Below are positions 52,058 through 61,621 of a stretch of DNA of 64,000 bases, piece by piece. Each line of letters begins with the position of its first letter. Positions within the stretch are counted from its first letter, which is position 1. Origin of the DNA: an uncultured Rhodanobacteraceae bacterium (GTDB lineage Bacteria; Pseudomonadota; Gammaproteobacteria; Xanthomonadales; SZUA-5); contig CALEZI010000049.1 of assembly GCA_937928755.1 (NCBI GenBank), positions 26,266-90,265 on the forward strand, given 5' to 3'. Both the position numbers and the translations under genes were made by a program. Below the pieces are notes generated by a model. It did not search any database and was not told where the DNA came from. It worked only from the letters and a program-made list of their open reading frames with translations.

Positions 52058-53694
52058 GGCGGGGCTCCCTTGATCTCGGCGGATGCTGCAGGTCCCGGGC
52101 GCGCCTGCGCGCCGAGCACCGCGTCGACGTAGGGCCGCGGCGCATGCAGATACGCCGCCGTGGCGGTCGTGTAACGGAAAACCGGCTCGGCGAACACCGT
52201 GAGCAGACCGCACGCCGCAAGCAGAAACACGACGGCTCCGCCCTCCTCTGCCTTCATTTGCGGTGCGGATCGCCCGCCCTTGGCCCAGAAGTGGTGGATG
52301 CCGGCGCGCACCAGCGAAATCGTGGCGAACAGGCCAGCCAACAACAGCAAGGGGATCAACAGCCATGCACCACCGGGTGCGTCGTCCATCGTGCGCACGG
52401 CGGCGGTCAGCAACGACAGCTTGGCAAGGAATCCCGACAGTGGCGGCAATCCTGCCACCAAAAGTGCGCAGGCGACGAAGGCCAGACCGAGAAGCGCCAC
52501 CGACATCGGGAACGCGCGTCCTATCAATGGCACCTGATCATCGTCGAGGTTGTCGTCTTCGTCCGGCAGGATCTCGGTCTCACGCGGCCGCACCAAACCC
52601 TCGACGCGCGTGCGCCTTACCAGATCCAGCAGCAGGAACAGCATGGCGGCCGACAGGGTCGCGCTCACCAGATAGAACAACGCCGCGGCACTGAGACCCG
52701 TCGCCTTCATGCCCAGCGCCGCCATCAGTGTGCCCGCGGTCACGATCACCGAAAACGCCGCGATGCGTTCGAGCCGGATCGAGGCCAGCAAGCCGATGGC
52801 TCCGAAGGCAAGCGTGAGCAATCCGCCGGTCAGCAGCACCTCGCCGCCGAAATGGGCAGAGGCGCCCGCATCATCGGAGAACAACAGCGTCCACAGCCGA
52901 AACAACGCATAGAAACCGACCTTGGTCATCAACACGAACAATGCAGCAACAGGTGCGCTGGTCGATGTGTAGGCAGGCAGCAACCATGCGTTGAGTGGCC
53001 AGATCGCCGCCTTGATGAGAAAGGCCACGGCGAGAATGGCGGCACCCGCATGCAGCAGAGCCCGATCGCGCTCTGCAACCAGGGCCAGCTTGTCGGCAAT
53101 GTCAGCCATCGACAGCGTGCCCATGACACCGTAGAGCACCGCCAGGCCCACCAGGAACAGCGAAGACGCCAGCAGATTCACGGCGATGTAGTGCATGCCG
53201 GCGCGTACGCGCAGCCACCCGGATCCGTGCAGTTGCAAGCCGTAAGAGGCAGCGAGCAAGACCTCGAAAAACACGAACAGGTTGAACAGATCGCCGGTCA
53301 GGAATGCGCCGTTGAGTCCGAGCAACTGCATCTGGAACAGCGGATGGAAGTAAGTACCGGCGCGCGACCAGCCGGCTTCGGCATATAGCGCAGACGCGGT
53401 ACTCACCAGCCCGACCAGCACCAGCAGCAATGCCGAGAGCCGATCGAGCACCAGCACGATGCCGAAGGGTGCTTGCCAGTTCGACGCAAGATAGACCTCG
53501 ATGCGGCCTGCGCCGCCGCCGTTATCGACGCCGACCAGCAATCCGGCGGCGACCACCAGTCCCGCTAGCGTGGCGCAGACATTGATGCGTGCGCGCAACT
53601 GGCGCTGTCCTGCGCCAGGCAACAGCAGCAGCACGGCCGCGACCAGCAGCGGCAACAGGATCGGGACGATGATCAGGCTGGAGAGCGCGGTCAC
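52054..53694 (-). CDS. mnhD: Na+/H+ antiporter subunit MnhD/MrpD
   Basis: 546 residues, ~14 helices, related to complex I NuoM/N. Seen: GAFLTGDLFNLFVFFEVLLAAS, the lysine-bearing helix FLIKAAIWPLNAWLLPAYTSTSAPVAALF (cut as FLIKAAIWPLNAWLLPAY and TSTSAPVAALF) and LPPLSGFLAKLSLL. The start is GTG 53694, overlapping the mnhC stop (GTGA). It carries one of the two proton pathways of the complex. Confidence 0.93.
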   Translation of the reverse strand: MTALSSLIIVPILLPLLVAAVLLLLPGAGQRQLRARINVCATLAGLVVAAGLLVGVDNGGGAGRIEVYLASNWQAPFGIVLVLDRLSALLLVLVGLVSTASALYAEAGWSRAGTYFHPLFQMQLLGLNGAFLTGDLFNLFVFFEVLLAASYGLQLHGSGWLRVRAGMHYIAVNLLASSLFLVGLAVLYGVMGTLSMADIADKLALVAERDRALLHAGAAILAVAFLIKAAIWPLNAWLLPAYTSTSAPVAALFVLMTKVGFYALFRLWTLLFSDDAGASAHFGGEVLLTGGLLTLAFGAIGLLASIRLERIAAFSVIVTAGTLMAALGMKATGLSAAALFYLVSATLSAAMLFLLLDLVRRTRVEGLVRPRETEILPDEDDNLDDDQVPLIGRAFPMSVALLGLAFVACALLVAGLPPLSGFLAKLSLLTAAVRTMDDAPGGAWLLIPLLLLAGLFATISLVRAGIHHFWAKGGRSAPQMKAEEGGAVVFLLAACGLLTVFAEPVFRYTTATAAYLHAPRPYVDAVLGAQARPGPAASAEIKGAPP

Positions 53695-54032
53695 GGGTCC
53701 ACGTCTCCGTCGACGTGATCGGTACCGCTCAATCCGCGCGCGGCAAGCAACACCACTAGGAACAACGCAGTGGTTGCAAAGCCGATGACGATGGCCGTGA
53801 GTACCAGCGATTGGGGCATCGGATCGGTGTAGTGAGCCAAGTCCGCCGGTTGGCCTGGCACGACCAGCGGAGGCCGGTTGATGACCAGACTGCCGATGCT
53901 GAAGATGAACAAGTTGACCGCATATGAGAGCAATGCAAGGCCCATCACCACTTGGAAGGTGCGCGGGCGCAGCACGAGCCAAACGCCTGACCCACCGAGC
54001 ACGCCGATGGCAATGGCCAGCAGAAACTCCAT
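53691..54032 (-). CDS. mnhC: Na+/H+ antiporter subunit MnhC/MrpC (NuoK-like)
   Basis: 113 residues with three helices: IAIGVLGGSGVWLVLRPRTF, GLALLSYAVNLFIFSIG and SLVLTAIVIGFATTALFLVVL, plus the DPMPQSLVLTAIVI motif of the family. It overlaps mnhAB and mnhD. Confidence 0.93.
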   Translation of the reverse strand: MEFLLAIAIGVLGGSGVWLVLRPRTFQVVMGLALLSYAVNLFIFSIGSLVINRPPLVVPGQPADLAHYTDPMPQSLVLTAIVIGFATTALFLVVLLAARGLSGTDHVDGDVDP

Positions 54033-56929
54033 CAGTCGGCCTCCTGCCGTGCCTGCGCCACGGGCCGGTGTGAACGGATCGATTGGTGCGCGATCGAAGT
54101 CAGGATCAGCAGCGTGGCACCGACCACCACCACCATCACCCCGAGATCGAAGAAGGTGGCGCTCGGGAAATGGATCTCCCCAACCAAGGGTAGCGTCAGG
54201 TGCGCGGTATGCGAGGTCAGGAAAGGGTAGCCCAGCAATATCGCGCCCATACCCGTTCCTGCGCCAAGCAATAGTCCAATCGCGATCCAGCGCGCCAGTT
54301 TGAGTTCCGTGCGCGCCTCAACCCAACGGGTACCCGAGACGACGTAAAGCAGCAGCAGAGAGATCGCAATAGTCAGCCCGGCGACGAAACCACCGCCGGG
54401 TTGATTGTGGCCGCGCAGGAAGAAATGTGCCGCCACCACCAATGCGGCAGGCAGCAGCATCCGCGAGATCATCGCCGGCACCAGCAGGTAGCCGCCCGCG
54501 TCTTGATCGTGCCGCGGCGGCAACAAATCGGTTTCGGTTTGCGATGACACTGCGCGCTGTTGCCGCGGGCGCGACACACTTTCCGGTGGCGGACGGAAAC
54601 GCCGCAACAGCGCATAGACGGTGAGCGCAACCGCGCCGAGCACGGTGATTTCGCCTAGCGTATCGAGGGCCCGAAAATCCACCAGCATCACGTTGACAAC
54701 ATTACTGCCGCCGCCTTCCGGCAGCGCGCGATCGAGGAAGAACGGCGAGATGCTGTTCGGCGCCGGGCGCGTCAGCAGCGCAAACGACAGCGTTGCCAGA
54801 CCGCTGCCGGCCAGCAGCGCCAGCAGCAGATCGCGTCCGCGCCGCAGGTGATCGCGCCCAGCGATGCGCACGGTCATGTCCTGATGCCGCATCGGCAGCC
54901 AGCGCAGACCGAGCAGGAACAAAGTCGTCGTCACCACCTCGACCACCAACTGGGTCAGCGCCAGATCGGGTGCCGAGAACCAGGCGAAGGTGAGACAGGT
55001 GCAAAGACCGGCGCCGCCCATCAGTGTGATCGCCACCAGGCGGTGATATTTCGCGGTTGCGGCGGCGCCGACGGCGCAGACCATGCCGATGATCCACAGC
55101 AGGACGAATTCGTGTGATGCGGCAAGGCGCTCGCGGTCGCCCCATCCCAGCGGAAGCCCGCGCGCGGCAAGCAGTGCCAAGCCGAGCGCGGTGAGGATCA
55201 CCACGAACAACTGCGGTTGGAGACGCTGGGTACTGGTCATCCGCACGATTGCGCGTGCCATGCGGGTCGCGGCGACAAGGGCGCCTTCGAACAGGATGCG
55301 CCCGTTAAAGCGCGAGACGACGGGCGTGTCCTGCAGCCGCCCGCGCACGTGCTGCGCGCGCAGCCAGCGGTAGGCGACGATGCCGCTGATGACCGCGATC
55401 AGGCTCATGACCAGCGGCGGTGTGACGCCATGCCACAAAACCAGGCTGTACGCGGGGAGATCGCCGCCGACCACGGGCACCGCGGCAGCCGCAAGCGAGG
55501 GACCGATGGAGATGCCGGGGACGATACCGACGACCAGGCAGACCAGCACCAGGAACATCACCGGCACGCGCATCCACAGTGGCGGTTCTTCCGGGACGCG
55601 CGGCAACTCCGTCGACGGCTCCCCGAAGAAGATGTCGTAACCGAAGCGCAGCGAATACACGACCGCGAACATCGACGCGAGGGTCGCCAGAACCGGCAAC
55701 ACGAGCTCCACGCCCGGATGCGAGGACAGGAATACTGTTTCCGCAAAAAACATTTCCTTGGACAGGAATCCATTGAGCAGCGGCACGCCCGCCATGGCGG
55801 CAGTGGCGACCAGCGCGAGTACACCAGTTCGCGGCATGGCAGCGAAAAGTCCGTTGAGACGCCGGATGTCTCGCGTGCCGGTCTCGTGATCGACGATGCC
55901 GGCCGCCATAAACAACGACGCCTTGAAGGTCGCATGGTTCATGATGTGGAACACGCCCGCTACCGCGGCGAGCGGACTGTTGAGGCCGAACAGCAGCGTG
56001 ATCAGCCCCAGGTGGCTGATGGTGGAATACGCCAGCACGCGCTTCAGGTCGTGCTGGAACATGGCCGCGTACGCGCCCAGCAGCAGCGTCGTCGCCCCCA
56101 CTCCCCCGACCAGCCAGAACCACAGTTCCGTGCCCGACAGCACCGGCCAGAACCGCGCCATCAGGAACACGCCAGCCTTCACCATGGTGGCCGAATGCAG
56201 GTAAGCCGACACCGGCGTTGGCGCCGCCATCGCCCGCGGCAGCCAGAAATGGAATGGGAATTGCGCGCTCTTGGTGAATGCGCCGAGCAGCACCAGCACC
56301 AACATGACCGGATACAGCGCGTGGGCACGAATGCGCTCGCCTGATGCCAGCACCTGGTCGAGATCGAAGCTGCCAACGATCTGTCCGAGCAGGATCACGC
56401 CTGCCAGCAGACACAGTCCGCCGCTGCCGGTCACGATGAGGGCCATGCGCGCGCCACGCTGCGCATCCACGCGATGGTGCCAATAGCCGATCAGCAGGAA
56501 GGAAACCAGGCTGGTCAATTCCCAGAACACGACAAGTTGCAGCAGATTCCCCGACAGCACGACACCTAGCATCGCGCCCATGAACGCTAGGAACAGCGAA
56601 TAAAAGCGCGCGATCGGATCGTTGGGCGACATGTAGTACCGTGCGTAGAGACAGACCAGCGCGCCGATCACGGTCACGACGACCGCGAACATCCACGCGA
56701 GCCCGTCCACGCGCAGCACCAGTTCCAGACCCAGCGACGGGACCCAGGGGATGCTCTCGCGCAGTACGCCGCCGTCCTGGATGCGCGGGAACAGGCTGAT
56801 CACCCACACCGCAAGCACGGCGCAAACCGCGCCCGTCGTACCGGCGAGCATGGTCCGCGCCCGGGTCGGCAACAACGCCGTAACCACGCTGGCGGCGAAC
56901 GGCAGGATAAGGAGTAGAAACAGTGACAT
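54032..56929 (-). CDS. mnhA: Na+/H+ antiporter subunit A fused to subunit B (MnhAB)
   Basis: 965 residues. The N-terminal ~500 residues are the NuoL-like proton channel (ELTSLVSFLLIGYWHH, RAMAAPTPVSAYLHSATMVKAGVFLMAR as two adjoining blocks, STISHLGLITLLFGLNSP, KASLFMAAGIVDHETGTRDI). The C-terminal ~150 residues are MrpB-like (FLRGHNQPGGGFVAGL). Fusion of A and B is the known six-gene Mrp version. It opens the operon at ATG 56929; the promoter lies in the short gap before the universal-stress gene. Confidence 0.93.
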   Translation of the reverse strand: MSLFLLLILPFAASVVTALLPTRARTMLAGTTGAVCAVLAVWVISLFPRIQDGGVLRESIPWVPSLGLELVLRVDGLAWMFAVVVTVIGALVCLYARYYMSPNDPIARFYSLFLAFMGAMLGVVLSGNLLQLVVFWELTSLVSFLLIGYWHHRVDAQRGARMALIVTGSGGLCLLAGVILLGQIVGSFDLDQVLASGERIRAHALYPVMLVLVLLGAFTKSAQFPFHFWLPRAMAAPTPVSAYLHSATMVKAGVFLMARFWPVLSGTELWFWLVGGVGATTLLLGAYAAMFQHDLKRVLAYSTISHLGLITLLFGLNSPLAAVAGVFHIMNHATFKASLFMAAGIVDHETGTRDIRRLNGLFAAMPRTGVLALVATAAMAGVPLLNGFLSKEMFFAETVFLSSHPGVELVLPVLATLASMFAVVYSLRFGYDIFFGEPSTELPRVPEEPPLWMRVPVMFLVLVCLVVGIVPGISIGPSLAAAAVPVVGGDLPAYSLVLWHGVTPPLVMSLIAVISGIVAYRWLRAQHVRGRLQDTPVVSRFNGRILFEGALVAATRMARAIVRMTSTQRLQPQLFVVILTALGLALLAARGLPLGWGDRERLAASHEFVLLWIIGMVCAVGAAATAKYHRLVAITLMGGAGLCTCLTFAWFSAPDLALTQLVVEVVTTTLFLLGLRWLPMRHQDMTVRIAGRDHLRRGRDLLLALLAGSGLATLSFALLTRPAPNSISPFFLDRALPEGGGSNVVNVMLVDFRALDTLGEITVLGAVALTVYALLRRFRPPPESVSRPRQQRAVSSQTETDLLPPRHDQDAGGYLLVPAMISRMLLPAALVVAAHFFLRGHNQPGGGFVAGLTIAISLLLLYVVSGTRWVEARTELKLARWIAIGLLLGAGTGMGAILLGYPFLTSHTAHLTLPLVGEIHFPSATFFDLGVMVVVVGATLLILTSIAHQSIRSHRPVAQARQEAD

Positions 56930-56978
56930 CGGCCGACTCTAACCCAGCCTGCGGCAAAATGGCCGTGGAGCCGTTCGA

Positions 56979-57899
56979 TCAGAGGTTGGCGGTTTCTGCC
57001 GTATGCGCGCCGTCTACTGACGGCGTACGCAGCGCGCGCACCATGAGGATGTCGCCCGGTACCCCATCGACAATTCGCCTGGAGTTGCCGACGAAGGCGT
57101 CGAACAGCACGCCTCGCGGGTGCGCGCCGATCACGGTCAGGTCAGCACCCTGCTCGACGACGTACCGTCTCAGCATGGCACCGGGCGGACCGTTCTCGAC
57201 GACCGCGCGAATCGACGCCTTGCGATGGGCAGGCAGGGGTGTCGCTGATATGTGCGCGGACAGTTTTTCCAGGTGCACCGGAACCCAATCGCGAAGGTCC
57301 GGCGGCGCGTCGAGCAGCGAGGCATAAGGCACATTGAATGCGTGCATGAGCGTTAACGAAGCATCCGCGAAAAGGCGAGCGGCTACGACCAGCGCCTGTT
57401 GTGCCTCGTCGGTGAAGTCCGTGCCTACCAGCAGCTGCCGATAAGGACGTCGCGGTCGGTCGCGCACCAGCAGCACCGACACCGGCGACTTGCGCAGCAC
57501 CTGCTCGACGGTACCTTCGAGGATCGGACCGAAGAGTCGATCGCGCGACTCCCCGAGCACGATCAAGTCGCAGCCCTCACGATCCGCCACCGTCAGGATG
57601 GCTTCTGCGGGCGCGACGCGCTCCTCGATATGCAACTTTGCCCCAAGTTCGTCGGCGCCCACTTCGCGCCGGATCATGCGCAACGCCTCGTCCCGGACAT
57701 CGGAGAAGCGCTCCAGATACCGGCTGACGCTGGTTCCGACGGGCACTTCTGGCGGCAATTCCTGCATGGAGTGCACGATGTGCAGTTCGGCATTCCACTC
57801 TCGCGAGAGTTGCAGCGATCGATCCAGCGCGCGATCGCTTCGGCTTGTCAGGTCGGTCGCCAGCAGGACGCGCAGTGGAGTCATCGCGATCTCGGCCAT
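56979..57899 (-). CDS. Universal stress protein, tandem UspA domains
   Basis: 306 residues: two UspA domains (~8-150 and ~155-300). The first begins RVLLATDLTSRSDRALDRSL and ends LIVLGESRDRLFGPILEGTV; the second begins QLLVGTDFTDEAQQAL and has VIGAHPRGVLFDAF. ATP-binding GxxGx9G(S/T) is only partly kept. It lies just upstream of the mnh operon on the same strand (50 bases) and is divergent from a second tandem-Usp gene. Confidence 0.9.
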   Translation of the reverse strand: MAEIAMTPLRVLLATDLTSRSDRALDRSLQLSREWNAELHIVHSMQELPPEVPVGTSVSRYLERFSDVRDEALRMIRREVGADELGAKLHIEERVAPAEAILTVADREGCDLIVLGESRDRLFGPILEGTVEQVLRKSPVSVLLVRDRPRRPYRQLLVGTDFTDEAQQALVVAARLFADASLTLMHAFNVPYASLLDAPPDLRDWVPVHLEKLSAHISATPLPAHRKASIRAVVENGPPGAMLRRYVVEQGADLTVIGAHPRGVLFDAFVGNSRRIVDGVPGDILMVRALRTPSVDGAHTAETANL

Positions 57900-57986
57900 T
57901 TCGGTATCGGGTATCGAAATGATAACCCGATCGAGCGGACAGTCTCGTTACACTACTTTGTTCGCCGACATCAAGGTGGTCGAAGC

Positions 57987-58913
57987 ATGCGCAGAATCCT
58001 GACTCCCGTGGATGGCTCGATCAGCTCGCAGTTTGCGGCAGCGCACGTTGCGGAGCGCATGCGTGCGGGTGAGGCGCTCGCGCTGCACGTGCTGAACGTC
58101 CAGCATCGGCCGCATGTACTCGCCAGCCTGGACTACGTGGTCTCGGCCGGGATGATCGACGAGTTCGCGCAGGCGCAGGGATGCGCGGCGCTGGCACCGG
58201 TCATGGCCGTGCTCGATGAGGCCGGCGTCGCGTGCAGCAGCGAAATCGCATTCGGCGATCCCGGACGAGTCATATTCGATCACGCTGCCACTGGCGCCTA
58301 CGACGAAATCGTCATGGGCACACGTGGCGCCAGCGTTGTCGCCTCCGTCCTGGTGGGTTCGGTCGCCACCAAGGTGATCAGCACGGTCGCCCTGCCGATC
58401 ACGCTGGTCCCGACACCCACGCTGACCATGCATCGCACGGGGCGAGCCACGCCGGAGAATGCCGCACTCGCGCCGGAGGCCAGAACCCGCAAACTGATCC
58501 TGGTGCCTGTCGATGGATCCGACTACGCCAATCGCGCGATCGACCATTTGATAGCCGAAGCCGGCCGCGGCGTCAGCGCGGAACTCGTGGTGCTGAACGT
58601 ACAGCCGCCTTATCCGGAGACGATAACCCGCATCGCCGGTCTGGCGTCGGCAGTCAACGCCGCGCAACAGGAGGAAGGGGTGCAGCAATCGCAATCCGCG
58701 ACGGCGCGCCTGGCGTCCGCGGGACTCTCGTTTCGGACCATCGTCGACATCGGCGACCCGGCAGAGCGCATCGCACGGAATGCGAAGGAACTAGCGGCGA
58801 CGCGCATCGTCATGGGTACTCGCGGCGCCGGCGGGCTTGCGCAGCTGCTGTTCGGCTCCACCGCCAAGCGCGTGCTGCACCTGGTCAACGTGCCGGTGAC
58901 ATTGGTGAAATAG
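57987..58913 (+). CDS. Universal stress protein, tandem UspA domains
   Basis: 308 residues with two UspA domains: RRILTPVDGSISSQFAAAHV ... DEIVMGTRGASVVASVLVGSVATKVI and KLILVPVDGSDYANRAIDHL ... TRIVMGTRGAGGLAQLLFGSTAKRVLHLVNVPVTLV (both quoted as start and end blocks). Both halves keep the ATP-type motif GTRGxxxxxxxxxGSxxxxV. ATG 57987. Divergent from the Usp gene at 56979 across 87 bases, so both may share stress control with the antiporter. Confidence 0.9.
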   Translation: MRRILTPVDGSISSQFAAAHVAERMRAGEALALHVLNVQHRPHVLASLDYVVSAGMIDEFAQAQGCAALAPVMAVLDEAGVACSSEIAFGDPGRVIFDHAATGAYDEIVMGTRGASVVASVLVGSVATKVISTVALPITLVPTPTLTMHRTGRATPENAALAPEARTRKLILVPVDGSDYANRAIDHLIAEAGRGVSAELVVLNVQPPYPETITRIAGLASAVNAAQQEEGVQQSQSATARLASAGLSFRTIVDIGDPAERIARNAKELAATRIVMGTRGAGGLAQLLFGSTAKRVLHLVNVPVTLVK

Positions 58914-59224
58914 GGTCGGCAGTGTCCCCGACGCAGGCGAATGCGAGCGTGGAACCGGGGGCGGCGCACCTGTCGCCGGTGGCGGCTGCGGTCAAGCTGC
59001 GGTGGAAGATGGTCACTGCCTGAGGCGACCCGCGCCGTCCCAAAAGCCGCCGGCCTCATGGCGATCGCCCGAGCTGACCGCATCCGGGACGAGGTGTGCG
59101 CCTATCCGGCGGCTTCGAATCCGTTGGCGAACAGCGAGCCTTCGGTGCACTGCCACCTCGCAATGCGTTGCGACTGCAGCGCACCGGATTTCAAAAATGC
59201 GCCCGTCGCATATAGATGCCAGTG
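58914..59224. other. Non-coding stretch before the right direct repeat
   Basis: About 310 bases between the Usp gene and the LysR stub. No gene, hairpin or repeat is seen. The join to the repeat is near 59225. Confidence 0.5.
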
Positions 59225-59298
59225 ACTTCGGCGGCCGCAACCAAGCTGCCGGCGCGGACAACGGCGAGGAAACTGCTCAGCTGTTGAATATCGAGCAT
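59225..59298 (-). pseudogene. LysR gene stub (first ~24 codons)
   Basis: It encodes MLDIQQLSSFLAVVRAGS then VAAA, matching the start of the LysR gene at 48192-49085; the few differences are at the very edge. The rest of the gene is absent. It shows that the right repeat was copied from, or split off, a LysR-containing locus. Confidence 0.92.
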
Positions 59299-59336
59299 GG
59301 CATTGTCTCGAAATTATGGACAAATATTCAATGTAT

Positions 59337-59350
59337 TCGATATTTATCGA
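59337..59350. promoter_or_regulatory. Palindrome in oxidoreductase promoter, right copy
   Basis: TCGATA-TT-TATCGA again, identical to 49124-49137. With the local LysR gene reduced to a stub, regulation would depend on the LysR encoded at 48192. Confidence 0.65.
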
Positions 59351-59411
59351 TATCTGAAGTGCCAATAGAGTGGTCTCACCCAATCACGGGCGCTCATCCA
59401 GGGACTCCTCC

Positions 59412-60044
59412 ATGAACATCCTCATTCTCGGCGCCGGCAACATGGGCTCGGCGCTTGCCTCCCAGGCCGCCCACGCCGGTCACGTCGTGCGCATCGCCGC
59501 CACAACGCTCGCCAAGGCCCAGGCCGTCGCATCGACCATTGACGGCGCCACCGCGGTCGCGTCCGCCGGCAGCGCCGACACGGCCGACGTCGTGATCGTT
59601 GCGACGCCCTTTGATCAGGCAATCGCCGCGCTGACCCGCGTGGGTTCCCTCGACGGCAAGGTCGTCATCGACATCACCAACCCGCTGACCGCCGACTACA
59701 TGGGCCTGACGCTCGGCCACAGCACCTCGGCGGCAGAGGAGATCGCCAAGGCGTTTCCGCAGGCCCAGGTCGTCAAGGCGTTCAATACCCTGTTCGCTCA
59801 GGTCATCGCCGCAGGTCCCAAGTTTGCTGGCGGCCAGACCGCCCCGGTGTTCGTCGCATCCGATTCGGAGCGCGCCAAGGGCACGGCCAAGGCGCTCGCC
59901 GAGAGTCTCGGCTTCAGTGTGATCTTCGCCGGTCCGCTGAAAAACGCGCGTTACCTCGAACCGCTGGCCGGACTCAACATCTACCTCGGCTACGGCGCGG
60001 GCCAGGGCACCAGCATCGCCCCGACCTGGATCCATCGCGCCTGA
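59412..60044 (+). CDS. NAD(P)-binding F420-dependent-type oxidoreductase, right copy
   Basis: 210 residues, identical in translation to 49199-49831. It is followed after 54 bases by the intact dioxygenase, so this copy has the full downstream operon (dioxygenase, esterase). Confidence 0.9.
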   Translation: MNILILGAGNMGSALASQAAHAGHVVRIAATTLAKAQAVASTIDGATAVASAGSADTADVVIVATPFDQAIAALTRVGSLDGKVVIDITNPLTADYMGLTLGHSTSAAEEIAKAFPQAQVVKAFNTLFAQVIAAGPKFAGGQTAPVFVASDSERAKGTAKALAESLGFSVIFAGPLKNARYLEPLAGLNIYLGYGAGQGTSIAPTWIHRA

Positions 60045-60098
60045 TCCACCATCGTCCCATGCCGCCGCGGGCCACGTGCCCGCGGCAAAGGAGCTGCC

Positions 60099-60902
60099 AT
60101 GTCCCGCGCCCCGTCCCTGTTCGTATCGCACGGCTCGCCGATGTTCGCACTGGAGCCGGGCCTGCTGGGCCCGAACCTGCAGCGCATTGGCGAGGATTTG
60201 TCCGCACTGACCGCCATCGTTGTCGTCTCGCCGCACTGGCAGACGCGCGACGTGCGCATCACCGGCGCTTCGATCCTCGAGACGATCCACGATTTCGGCG
60301 GCTTTCCGGCGCCGCTGTATGCACTGCAGTACCCCGCCCGCGGCGCGCCCCACATCGCCCCGCAAGTACTCGAATTGCTGCAATCGGCCGGATTCGCCGC
60401 CACCATCGACACCGGACGCGGACTGGACCATGGCGCCTGGTTGCCGCTGCGCTATCTCAAGTCCGCCGCCGACGTGCCGGTGCTGCAGGTATCGATGCCG
60501 CACGACCTCGACGCGGACGGCGCGCTTCGGCTCGGTCAGGCCCTGGCGCCGCTGCGAGAGCTCGGCGTGCTGGTGATCGGCTCGGGCAGCCTGACCCACA
60601 ACCTTTACGAGTTCCGCCGGCACATCAATGATCCAGAGTACGCGCAGGCTTTTGCCGACTGGACCGCCGACGCGGTTGCGCGCGGCGACGTGGAATCGCT
60701 CGTGCACTACCGCTCGCGGGCGCCGCATGCGCAGCGTGCGCATCCGACCGAGGAGCATTTCCTGCCGCTCCTGGTCGCTTTCGGAGCCAGTGATGTCAGC
60801 GAGCCGCGGCGAGTCGTCGAGGGCGGCATGACCTACGGTATCCTGTCGATGGACTCGTTCGGGTTCGGGCTGCCGATGACGGGCCAGGCGGTGGTCGCAT
60901 GA
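60099..60902 (+). CDS. ygiD: 4,5-DOPA dioxygenase extradiol-type protein (class III, YgiD-like)
   Basis: 267 residues of the LigB-type superfamily: SLFVSHGSPMFAL (first His), VVVSPHWQTRDV (second His), GRGLDHGAWLPLRYL, GSGSLTHNLYEF, and HPTEEHFLPLLVAFGA. These are the metal and active-site positions of YgiD/DODA proteins, which open catecholic rings. The stop overlaps the esterase start (ATGA at 60899). Confidence 0.93.
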   Translation: MSRAPSLFVSHGSPMFALEPGLLGPNLQRIGEDLSALTAIVVVSPHWQTRDVRITGASILETIHDFGGFPAPLYALQYPARGAPHIAPQVLELLQSAGFAATIDTGRGLDHGAWLPLRYLKSAADVPVLQVSMPHDLDADGALRLGQALAPLRELGVLVIGSGSLTHNLYEFRRHINDPEYAQAFADWTADAVARGDVESLVHYRSRAPHAQRAHPTEEHFLPLLVAFGASDVSEPRRVVEGGMTYGILSMDSFGFGLPMTGQAVVA

Positions 60903-61561
60903 GCGCGGAGCTGATGACCGGCCGGTCGCTGCCGTACCGGATTGCAGCGTCACGCGCCGTGCCGCGCCGGTTGTTGATCCTGTGCCACGGAGTGGGTGGC
61001 AATGAGACCAACCTGGCGCCGCTGGCGGCAAAGGCGCCCGCGGATACCACCGTGGTGCTGGTCCGGGCGCCGCTGACGCTGGGCACGGATCAGTTCGCCT
61101 GGTTCCCGGTCACGTTCGGACCGTTGGGTCCGCGCCCCGATCTCGACGCCGCAGAGGCGAGTCGGCAACGCCTCGTGCAGTTTGTCGCCGAGATGCAGTT
61201 CGACTCCGATGTCGCCCCGGGCGCCACCGTGCTCGCCGGATTCAGCCAGGGTGGCATTATCAGTGCGAGCGTGGCTCTCACACGTCCGGACCTCGTCGCC
61301 GGCTTTGGCGTGCTAGCCGGGCGCATCCTGCCGGAACTCGAATCCCAACTGGCAGGACGCGACGCACTCGGCCGCATCCGGGCATTCATTGGCCACGGCC
61401 GCGACGACAGCAAGCTCCCGGTGGATTGGGCGCATCGCGCCGATGCCTGGCTCACCGCCTTGGGTGTGCCGCACGAGACCCGGCTCTACCCGGGCGATCA
61501 CGGCATCCCGCAGCCCATGCAAAACGACTTCCTGGCATGGTTCGAGTCCATCGCGGGTTGA
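60899..61561 (+). CDS. Carboxylesterase/phospholipase-family serine hydrolase
   Basis: 220 residues with an alpha/beta hydrolase fold: LLILCHGVGGNETNLAPLA (oxyanion), nucleophile GFSQGG, acid in GHGRDDSKLPV and His in YPGDHGIPQ. Similar to YpfH and acyl-protein thioesterase-like enzymes. Coupled to the dioxygenase; it may act on the ring-cleaved or a related ester, which is inference. Confidence 0.88.
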   Translation: MSAELMTGRSLPYRIAASRAVPRRLLILCHGVGGNETNLAPLAAKAPADTTVVLVRAPLTLGTDQFAWFPVTFGPLGPRPDLDAAEASRQRLVQFVAEMQFDSDVAPGATVLAGFSQGGIISASVALTRPDLVAGFGVLAGRILPELESQLAGRDALGRIRAFIGHGRDDSKLPVDWAHRADAWLTALGVPHETRLYPGDHGIPQPMQNDFLAWFESIAG

Positions 61562-61621
61562 TGCCGAGTTCATGATTTCGCAGTCCTTCGCTGACTCGCA
61601 CTTACGAGCATTTCCATCGAC

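Larger units (their letters stand above)
59246..60187. repeat. Direct repeat DR, right copy (about 0.94 kb)
   Basis: The partner of 49033-49974, same orientation, offset 10,213 bases. Recombination between the two copies would delete or amplify the segment with rnk, mnhA-G and the two usp genes. Confidence 0.92.

Noticed and set aside
49033..60187. Composite transposon explanation for the direct repeats
   Set aside because: The repeats carry no transposase or terminal inverted repeats and no target-site duplication is apparent; homologous recombination or duplication explains them better.
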